Assembly: GCA_001805655.1 (NCBI GenBank)
Contig: MHGR01000080.1
Location: 1 to 6,052 of the forward strand
Direction of reading: 5' to 3'
Length of the DNA stretch: 6,052 bases
Origin: Omnitrophica WOR_2 bacterium RIFCSPHIGHO2_02_FULL_52_10
GTDB taxonomy: Bacteria > Omnitrophota > Gorgyraeia > Zapsychrales > Zapsychraceae
The translations under genes were made by a program, and so were the position numbers. How positions within the stretch are numbered: the first letter of the stretch is position 1; the number at the start of each line of letters is the position of its first letter. Positions 1-4,659 of the stretch are shown here, in pieces. The notes under the pieces are model-generated. The model had not been told where the DNA came from. It saw only the letters and a list, made by a program, of their open reading frames with translations, and made no database searches.

Positions 1-251
1 TCCCCGACCAAAAGGGCATTTTTCACGGCAAGATTTACGGCCTTCGCGTGATGGAGCATCTCGTTCATGCCGACCTGGGTCGTCGATTCCAAACCCAGGA
101 CCACGTTGGCCAGCGAATCCCCCACCAGAATAATATCCACGCCTGCCTGGTCCACCAGCGCTGCCAAAGGATAATCGTAGGCCGTGAGCATGGTGATCTT
201 CCGCCCGCTTTTCTTTTTCTCTTGAATAGATTGTATGGTTTTCCTTGCCAT
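1..251 (-). CDS. panB: 3-methyl-2-oxobutanoate hydroxymethyltransferase PanB, N-terminal part (runs off left edge)
   Basis: PanB transfers a hydroxymethyl group from 5,10-methylene-THF to 3-methyl-2-oxobutanoate, giving ketopantoate, the first committed step of pantothenate/CoA synthesis in the cytoplasm. The 83 complete codons visible match the family N-terminus: LTAYDYPLA (about residues 22-30), the VGDSLANV loop (43-50) with Asp45, which corresponds to the family's Mg-binding aspartate, then a TTQVG...EM..H..AV stretch (57-72). The last two bases in the window (GA after Val-Gly) fit the second metal-binding Asp expected at about residue 84. The ATG at 251-249 has GAGAGG nine bases upstream. 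It begins 39 nt after the nfnB stop, so is probably cotranscribed. Usual PanB length is about 260-280 residues, so roughly two thirds is missing only because the window ends. There is no sign of damage. Confidence 0.93.
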   Translation of the reverse strand, partial: MARKTIQSIQEKKKSGRKITMLTAYDYPLAALVDQAGVDIILVGDSLANVVLGLESTTQVGMNEMLHHAKAVNLAVKNALLVG

Positions 252-260
252 CACCAGGGG

Positions 261-266
261 CCTCTC
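261..266 (-). promoter_or_regulatory. Shine-Dalgarno of panB
   Basis: GAGAGG on the minus strand, nine bases upstream of the ATG at 251. It supports this start, since nothing better placed precedes a PanB-like N-terminus. It sits in the 39-nt nfnB-panB gap, where I see no convincing promoter. Confidence 0.6.
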
Positions 267-290
267 TATGACGACACTGCGCCTGACCGT

Positions 291-1649
291 TTATCCCCTC
301 AAATACCGGTCAATATCCTCGGCGGCTTTTTTGCCCGATGCCATCGCTTCGACAACCGGCCCGGCATTGGTCCGGACATTGCCGGCAGAAAAAACGCCGG
401 GAATAGAGGTCATGCTGTCATTGTCCCGGACCTGCATCGTGCCGTCGTCATTGATTTTCAGGGACGGCGTTCCCTCGCCGACCAAAGAATTGGGGTTGTG
501 GCCGACGGCAATGACAACGGTATCCACATCCAAATTAAATTCCGAGTCCGGCAGCTCCGCCACTTCCCAGTTCCCCGAACCGTCCCTATCCGCAAAATCC
601 ATCCGGACGCATTTCAACCCCCGAACGAAATTATTCGAATCGGGAAGAATTTCAACGGGCTTCACCAGGGAAGCGAACTGTATCCCCTCTTCCTTGGCAT
701 ACTGGCGCTCCTCCTCGGCCACGTACATGTCCTCTTCGAGCCGTCGGAAAATCAAAGTCACCTGCCGCCCCAGCCGCACGCCGGTGCGGGCGCAATCCAA
801 GGCCGTATTGCCCGAGCCTATGACCGCGATTTTTTGCCCCAAAGGCAATTTCGGAACGCCGCGAGAGAAAAATGTGCTCTTGGCCCGGTTCACGCGCATC
901 AAAAATTCCTCTCCGTAATAGACCCCGCCCAAACTGGTGCCGGGGAGGTCCATAAATTTCGGGATGCCGGCCCCGGTCGCCAGAAGAACGGCGGAAAATT
1001 TCTGCCGGATTTCTTCCAGTGTGGCGGTATGCCCAATCAGAAAATTGGTTTCGATGGTCACCCCCAGCGCCTTGATCTGATCGATTTCATGATCCAGTGT
1101 TTTCTTAGGAACACGGAATTCCGGGATCCCATAACGCAGAATCCCTCCGGGCTTGTCAAAGGCCTCATAGACCGTGACCTGATATCCGCGCTGCGCTAAA
1201 TCCGCGGCAGCGGACAAGCCCGCCGGGCCGGAGCCGATCACCGCCACTTTTTTCCCGCCGTACAACAGTCTTTGCTTTTTGGCAAGTTTACCTTTACCGA
1301 AATCCGCGGCGTATCTCTCCAAGGCGCGGATACCAATCGGGGCCGCTTCCTCATTTAACACGCAGGCCACCTCGCACGGCGCCGAGCAAATCCGGCCGCA
1401 GATCGACGGCAAACAGCTCTTCTCCCGGATAATGGCATACGCGTCGGAAACCCGGCCCTCGCGCAGGGAACGGATAAACCCCGGGATGTTGATTTCCAAG
1501 GGGCACGCCCGGACGCACACAGGGTCATCGCACTGCGGGCAACGCCTGGCTTCTTCCAGGGCTAGCCTTTTAGGATACCCGAGAGAAACTTCGTTAAAGT
1601 TTTTGGTCCGCCGTTCCCGGTCTTGTGTTCTGACGGAAGGTTGCCCCAT
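291..1649 (-). CDS. nfnB: NfnB/GltA-family large subunit: Fe-S flavoprotein, NADPH-dependent ferredoxin:NAD(P) oxidoreductase or glutamate synthase-like
   Basis: A 452-residue protein of the GltD/GltA/SudA family, here paired with an NfnA-like subunit. In characterised Nfn complexes the large subunit carries FAD and two [4Fe-4S] clusters and handles NADP(H) and ferredoxin. Visible order: cysteine set C37, C40, C45, C49; second set C79, C84, C88, C92, C96; FAD-binding GSGPAGL (139-145) with acidic Glu162 after the second strand; LRYGIPEFRVPK (171-182); second Rossmann GSGNTALDCAR (278-288) followed by Arg302-Arg303, as expected for NADPH recognition. Oddities: the usual EEMPA motif after the arginines reads EDMYV (306-310), and the C-terminal FAD motif GGD reads AGN (422-424). 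Length is normal. The start at 1649 is favoured by homology right after it (NFNEVSLGY, 17-25) and a strong SD. It overlaps nfnA by 88 nt. Databases often call such proteins gltA; no large glutamate synthase subunit is in view, so NfnB is the better reading. Confidence 0.85.
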   Translation of the reverse strand: MGQPSVRTQDRERRTKNFNEVSLGYPKRLALEEARRCPQCDDPVCVRACPLEINIPGFIRSLREGRVSDAYAIIREKSCLPSICGRICSAPCEVACVLNEEAAPIGIRALERYAADFGKGKLAKKQRLLYGGKKVAVIGSGPAGLSAAADLAQRGYQVTVYEAFDKPGGILRYGIPEFRVPKKTLDHEIDQIKALGVTIETNFLIGHTATLEEIRQKFSAVLLATGAGIPKFMDLPGTSLGGVYYGEEFLMRVNRAKSTFFSRGVPKLPLGQKIAVIGSGNTALDCARTGVRLGRQVTLIFRRLEEDMYVAEEERQYAKEEGIQFASLVKPVEILPDSNNFVRGLKCVRMDFADRDGSGNWEVAELPDSEFNLDVDTVVIAVGHNPNSLVGEGTPSLKINDDGTMQVRDNDSMTSIPGVFSAGNVRTNAGPVVEAMASGKKAAEDIDRYLRG

Positions 1650-2443
1650 TGAGCATTCTCCTCATAAGCGTTCATGCGGATTTCCAGGTCATCGAAATCG
1701 ACGTCAAACCCGTTGAATTCCGGCCCCTCGATGCAGGCCAAGACCATTTTACCGCCGACCTTCACCCGGCACGACCCGCACATGCCCATGCAATCGGTCA
1801 TGACCGGATTTAATTTGACCAGTGTTTTGATGTTTTTCTGCCCGGTCATCGCGCAGACCGCGCGCATCATTTCAACGGACCCGATCGCGTAGACGCAATC
1901 GATCCTGTTTTTTTCCAGGACTTCCCCCAAAATATCCGTGGCCTGCCCCCGGCGCTCATACGAACCGTCGTTGGTCGCGATATAAAGCTTGTCGCACGCC
2001 AGGCGCATTTGCGGCTCGAGCATCAAGGAACGTTTCGTTTTCGCGCCGATGACGCCGATGATTCTATTCCCTTTATCCCGGAACGCCCGGCAGATCGGCA
2101 GAATCTGGGCGATCCTGATGCCTGTCGCAATGCACACCACGAGCCCTTCCTTGCCAATCCTGGCGCTGCGGCCCAGCGGCCCCAAGACCGAATAAATTTC
2201 CTCATGGATATGCATGGCCCCCAGCTTCTTGGTGGTGTGCCCGACTTCCGGAAAAATGAGCATAATGGACCCTTTGATGAGATCGTAGGCCGTTACGGTC
2301 AATGGGATGTGTTCATCGTCTTCTTCGGGAGCAACGCTGACGAACTGGCCGGGATTGATCCGGCGGGCGATGTTGGGGGCGATGATGTCGATGCGCTTGA
2401 CTTGGTCGGCGAGGACCAGCTTGTTGATGATCTTAAACGGCAT
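1562..2443 (-). CDS. nfnA: NfnA-like small subunit: sulfide/dihydroorotate dehydrogenase-like FAD/NAD-binding, [2Fe-2S] protein
   Basis: A 293-residue ferredoxin-NADP reductase-fold protein related to NfnA, SudB and PyrK; in Nfn it holds the flavin that reacts with NAD(H) and passes electrons to the large subunit. Domains: FAD-binding beta-barrel (about 1-95) with PGQFV (31-35), IPLTV (46-50) and EVGHTTKKLG (66-75); nucleotide domain (about 100-205) with IGAKTK (132-137), NDGSY (158-162) and AIGS..MM (186-193); then the [2Fe-2S] segment with D217, C222, C225, C237. The Asp-x4-Cys-x2-Cys-x11-Cys spacing is the Asp/three-Cys ligation known for NfnA. Oddities: the family GGGVGIAP-type loop reads ATGIRIAQ (106-113), and an extra Cys218 follows the ligand Asp. 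The last 30-odd residues are read through the start of nfnB and look non-homologous. The ATG at 2443 fits the family start (MPFKI), but no Shine-Dalgarno is visible; the leader is AT-rich. It is upstream of nfnB, as in many bacteria. Confidence 0.86.
   Translation of the reverse strand: MPFKIINKLVLADQVKRIDIIAPNIARRINPGQFVSVAPEEDDEHIPLTVTAYDLIKGSIMLIFPEVGHTTKKLGAMHIHEEIYSVLGPLGRSARIGKEGLVVCIATGIRIAQILPICRAFRDKGNRIIGVIGAKTKRSLMLEPQMRLACDKLYIATNDGSYERRGQATDILGEVLEKNRIDCVYAIGSVEMMRAVCAMTGQKNIKTLVKLNPVMTDCMGMCGSCRVKVGGKMVLACIEGPEFNGFDVDFDDLEIRMNAYEENAQWGNLPSEHKTGNGGPKTLTKFLSGILKG
1657..1663 (-). promoter_or_regulatory. Shine-Dalgarno of nfnB, inside nfnA coding sequence
   Basis: GAGGAGA on the minus strand, seven bases upstream of the nfnB ATG at 1649. 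The same bases encode the Glu-Glu pair (residues 261-262) of NfnA, so the second gene's ribosome site lies within the first gene. This decides the nfnB start and supports a genuine overlap rather than an over-called N-terminus. A nearer ATG sits one base after the SD, in a third frame and too close to be used. Confidence 0.8.
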
Positions 2444-2524
2444 ATTTATTTGAGGGGTCGTGGTGTTTTTCCCGGTCTTCGATCCCTCATCCTGAGCGAA
2501 GTCCCGAGGCAGAGCCGAGGGGCG

Positions 2525-2561
2525 GAGTCGAAGGATCTTATTACGAGAGACCCTTCGACTC
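2525..2561. repeat. 10-bp inverted repeat
   Basis: GAGTCGAAGG (2525-2534) pairs perfectly with CCTTCGACTC (2552-2561) across a 17-base loop. Each arm is a copy of the repeat core in opposite orientation, so the hairpin could be formed by two dispersed repeats inserted head to head. Confidence 0.7.
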
Positions 2562-2594
2562 GCCCTTCGGCCCTTCGATTACATTCAAGGCCGA

Positions 2595-2634
2595 ACCCTG
2601 AGCGAAGTCGAATGGGTTCGGGCTCGCTCAGGGT
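2595..2634. repeat. 11-bp inverted repeat with an alternative 8-bp stem
   Basis: ACCCTGAGCGA (2595-2605) pairs perfectly with TCGCTCAGGGT (2624-2634) across 18 bases. A competing perfect 8-bp stem, CCGAACCC (2591-2598) with GGGTTCGG (2614-2621), shares bases with it, so the two cannot form together. Base 2634 also belongs to the hairpin next to the polX stop. Confidence 0.7.
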
Positions 2635-2667
2635 GAGCCCTCCGAAAAGAAACTCAGCGAGGGCTCA
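2634..2667 (-). terminator. Hairpin just after the polX stop, possible transcription attenuator
   Basis: TGAGCCCTC (2634-2642) and GAGGGCTCA (2659-2667) form a perfect 9-bp inverted repeat with a 16-base loop, ending one base from the polX stop at 2669. Position suggests a terminator or mRNA 3'-end stabiliser for polX. There is no U-run after the stem, so it is not a classic intrinsic terminator, and it may simply be part of the repeat cluster. Confidence 0.35.
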
Positions 2668-2668
2668 A

Positions 2669-4390
2669 TTATTTCTTAATGGCTTTCAACAACTGCGGCA
2701 GTCCTAACGTATTGAGGACATCGGTTTTGCCCAGCCAACCCCGGCGGGCAACGGTAATGCCGAATTTCATGAACTCCAAATGGTCAACGCGATGGGCATC
2801 GGTGTTGACCGCAAATTTCGCGCCCTGTTGCCGGGCGAAAAAAACATTGGCCGAATTCAGGTCCAGGCGGACGGGGAACGCATTGATTTCCAAATACACG
2901 TTGTGATCGCCAGCCGCGCGGCAAACCTGCCTGAAATCCATGTCATACGCTTCCCTTTTCCCGATATGTCTTCCGGTGGGATGCGCCAGGATGTGCACAT
3001 GTTTATTCTGGCAGACCTTCAGCAGGCGCCGGGTCATTTTATCCTTACTCTGCTCGAACCCGCTGTGAACCGCCGCAACAACGACATCAAACCCGCTGAG
3101 TATTGTGTTATTGTAATCTAAATTACCGTCCATGTCTACCTCAACTTCGGTGCCGAACAAAATCCGAAAATCGCTCATTTTGGCATTGAGCCTGTCAATC
3201 TCCTCTTTTTTCCTTTTCAGGTCCGCAACCGCAACGCCGCCGGCCACCCTCAAACGCGGGGAATGGTCGCTGACGCCCAGATACATATAACCCCGCTTTT
3301 GAGCGGCTTCGGCCATTTCGGCGATGGAGTTTTTACCGTCCGACCAAGTCGAATGCACATGCAGCTCCCCCTGGATATCCTTTTGCTCAATCAAGCGGGG
3401 CACGGCCTTGCCGCTGAACAGCTCGCTTTCCCCGATGTCTTCCCTGAGCTCCGGAGGAATGTACGGCAGGCCCAGCACCCTGAAACATTCCTGCTCCGTT
3501 TTCCGGGCTAAAATCTTTTCCTTCTTCCCGGCAACGGAAAAAACACCATATTCATTCACCTTCATTTTTTTGCGCATGGCGATTTGGCGAAGTTTCACGC
3601 CGAAATCTTTGGACCCCGTAAAGTACAGCAGGGCCGCCCCGAATTGCTCCTCGTCAACCACCCTGAGGTCAACCTGGACATTCTCCTGTGTCAAAATGGA
3701 AGATTTCGTGTCCCCATGGACATTCACGCTTTTAACCTGCGGCAGGCCCGTAAAAATCCCCATGACTTTCCGGGGAGAAGGTGACGTAATCAAAATATCA
3801 ATATCACCGATGGTTTCCTGCCCGCGGCGCAGGCTGCCGGCCACGGATATTTTTTTTACCTCCGGTACCGCTTTTAAGGCGGCCAGGAAATCGTCAGCCA
3901 CCTTCGTCGCCGTCCCCAAATTCATCCGCTCCCGGCCTTCCCGGACAATTTGGATCCCCTTTAAAATATTCGCGATGGACTTGCCCTTGATGCCGGGCAA
4001 GCCTTCCAGCTTTCCGTCCCGGGCGGCCCGGCGCAGGCCGTTGATGTCTTTAATCTTGAGCTCTTCAAAAAATAATTTTGCCTTCTTGGGGCCGATCGAC
4101 GGGATTTGGACGACGTCCAGCAGCGTTTCGGGGATTTCCGTGATCAATTTCTGGTAGGAGGATATCTTGCCCGTATCCAGGTACTGGATAATCTTTTCTT
4201 CCAGCGTTTTGCCGATGCCGGGAATGGAGGCCAGCCGGTTTTCCTTTTTGACCGTTTCGATGTCTTCGGTGAGATTGCGGATATTTTCCGCCGCCTTAAA
4301 ATAGGCGCGGATTTTAAACACGAGTTCCCCCTTGATCTCCAAAAGGGTGCCCATGCGTTCCAGCATGTCCGCCACGGCTTGATTTTTCAC
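2669..4390 (-). CDS. polX: DNA polymerase/3'-5' exonuclease PolX (X-family polymerase with PHP domain)
   Basis: A 573-residue cytoplasmic repair polymerase that in characterised bacteria fills short gaps in base-excision repair and has Mn-dependent 3'-5' exonuclease activity in its PHP domain. Visible: N-terminal 8-kDa-like domain; helix-hairpin-helix motifs IPGIGK (56-61), IPSIGP (96-101) and LPGIKG (131-136); nucleotidyltransferase GSLRRG (185-190) with catalytic D196 and D198, third Asp D241; YFTGSK (256-261); PHP metal ligands H344, H346, D351, D375-H376, E415, H442, H470, E501, D531, H533. All key residues appear intact and length equals the usual 570-575. The start is inferred as GTG at 4390: family N-termini begin at this point, and it follows the lipoprotein stop by 19 nt. 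A longer ATG form at 4429 would add 13 unrelated residues and overlap the upstream gene. The SD is weak. A hairpin follows the stop. Confidence 0.93.
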   Translation of the reverse strand: MKNQAVADMLERMGTLLEIKGELVFKIRAYFKAAENIRNLTEDIETVKKENRLASIPGIGKTLEEKIIQYLDTGKISSYQKLITEIPETLLDVVQIPSIGPKKAKLFFEELKIKDINGLRRAARDGKLEGLPGIKGKSIANILKGIQIVREGRERMNLGTATKVADDFLAALKAVPEVKKISVAGSLRRGQETIGDIDILITSPSPRKVMGIFTGLPQVKSVNVHGDTKSSILTQENVQVDLRVVDEEQFGAALLYFTGSKDFGVKLRQIAMRKKMKVNEYGVFSVAGKKEKILARKTEQECFRVLGLPYIPPELREDIGESELFSGKAVPRLIEQKDIQGELHVHSTWSDGKNSIAEMAEAAQKRGYMYLGVSDHSPRLRVAGGVAVADLKRKKEEIDRLNAKMSDFRILFGTEVEVDMDGNLDYNNTILSGFDVVVAAVHSGFEQSKDKMTRRLLKVCQNKHVHILAHPTGRHIGKREAYDMDFRQVCRAAGDHNVYLEINAFPVRLDLNSANVFFARQQGAKFAVNTDAHRVDHLEFMKFGITVARRGWLGKTDVLNTLGLPQLLKAIKK

Positions 4391-4409
4391 GTTGAATAAC
4401 CCGCAAAAA

Positions 4410-4595
4410 CTAGAACGGGCCGAACACACCCGGAGGAGGCTTGGGGAGCTTGTCGACCACCTGCAGCAATTTCCCCACTAATTTGAACACCCCGCCCACG
4501 ACGGTAAACGGCAATTGAATGAGCGCGCAGCCGCTTTGCATCATGGTGCCCAGGACAAGCAACAAAATAAGAAGCTGCTTTTTAAATGTGCTCAA
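4410..4595 (-). CDS. Small putative lipoprotein of unknown function
   Basis: A 61-residue protein I cannot assign to a characterised family. It has a positive n-region (K5, K6), a hydrophobic core (about 8-18) and Cys23 in QSGC, which resembles a lipobox except that the -3 position is Gln rather than Leu/Val/Ile. If cleaved there, the mature peptide is 39 residues: a short helix-prone, glycine-containing segment (33-50, VVGGVFKLVGKLLQVVDK) and a proline-rich tail (PKPPPG, 51-56). It would be anchored to a membrane by acylated Cys23. The start is TTG with GGAAGGA nine bases upstream; an earlier ATG is in another frame that soon stops. It lies between a DUF3352-like gene (64 nt upstream) and polX (19 nt downstream). 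Signal-like architecture plus SD make it a real gene rather than a chance frame; function is unknown. Confidence 0.7.
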   Translation of the reverse strand: MSTFKKQLLILLLVLGTMMQSGCALIQLPFTVVGGVFKLVGKLLQVVDKLPKPPPGVFGPF

Positions 4596-4604
4596 CGGCC
4601 GCTA

Positions 4605-4611
4605 TCCTTCC
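4605..4611 (-). promoter_or_regulatory. Shine-Dalgarno fixing the TTG start of the small lipoprotein gene
   Basis: GGAAGGA on the minus strand, nine bases before the TTG at 4595-4593. It is the best ribosome-binding site in this part of the window and is the reason for accepting the non-ATG start. Confidence 0.7.
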
Positions 4612-4619
4612 GTTCATTT

Positions 4620-4638
4620 TTAAAAAATTGTTTTTTAA
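4620..4638. repeat. Perfect AT-only hairpin between the DUF3352-like gene and the lipoprotein gene
   Basis: TTAAAAAA (4620-4627), loop TTG, TTTTTTAA (4631-4638): a perfect 8-bp inverted repeat in a GC-rich neighbourhood, 21 bases past the stop of the upstream gene. With no GC stem it is a poor intrinsic terminator. It could be an upstream promoter element or a flexible spacer for the downstream lipoprotein gene. No clear -35/-10 pair is visible. Confidence 0.5.
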
Positions 4639-4659
4639 TCGGCCGACCATGCAGTCCGT

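Larger units (their letters stand above)
2485..2667. repeat. Mosaic cluster of GAGCGAAGTCGAAGG-type dispersed intergenic repeats
   Basis: The core CCTGAGCGAAGTC occurs twice in direct orientation (2491-2503 and 2597-2609), and its complement-like form CCTTCGACTC or TCGCTCAGGGT occurs at 2552-2561 and 2624-2634. CCCTTCG is present three times (2551, 2563, 2571) and CCGAGG twice (2504, 2515). The first copy seems interrupted between GCGAAGTC and GTCGAAGG by a GC-rich segment (2504-2526). From general knowledge, CTTCGAC...GCTCAGG sequences are dispersed intergenic repeats in many unrelated bacterial genomes. That this is one array of decayed copies is inference. No gene or transposase is associated. 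Confidence 0.75.
2444..2668. other. polX-nfnA intergenic spacer, repeat-rich, non-coding
   Basis: These 225 bases separate the polX stop from the nfnA start. About 180 of them (2485-2667) are inverted and direct repeats, listed separately. No frame here resembles a protein; a plus-strand open frame across it is antisense to nfnA and has repeat-driven composition. I see no confident sigma-70 promoter for nfnA. The stretch nearest its ATG is AT-rich (CTCAAATAAAT on the minus strand) with no Shine-Dalgarno. Confidence 0.7.

Noticed and set aside
48..1199. Long plus-strand open frame opposite panB and nfnB
   Set aside because: It is antisense to two clearly homologous genes, is rich in His, Arg, Pro and Gln as expected for a shadow of GC-rich coding DNA, and has no recognisable motif.
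2485..2667. CRISPR array or classic riboswitch in the spacer
   Set aside because: Repeats are unequal, in both orientations and without regular spacers; no known riboswitch core is recognisable and no cas gene is near.
2009..2707. Plus-strand open frame covering the nfnA N-terminus and the intergenic spacer
   Set aside because: It is antisense to nfnA and then runs through repeat sequence; its product shows repeat-driven Arg/Ser/Pro composition and no domain.
3324..4157. 277-codon plus-strand open frame inside polX
   Set aside because: It is wholly antisense to intact PolX catalytic and PHP motifs, and the translation is low-complexity Ser/Arg/Pro-rich.
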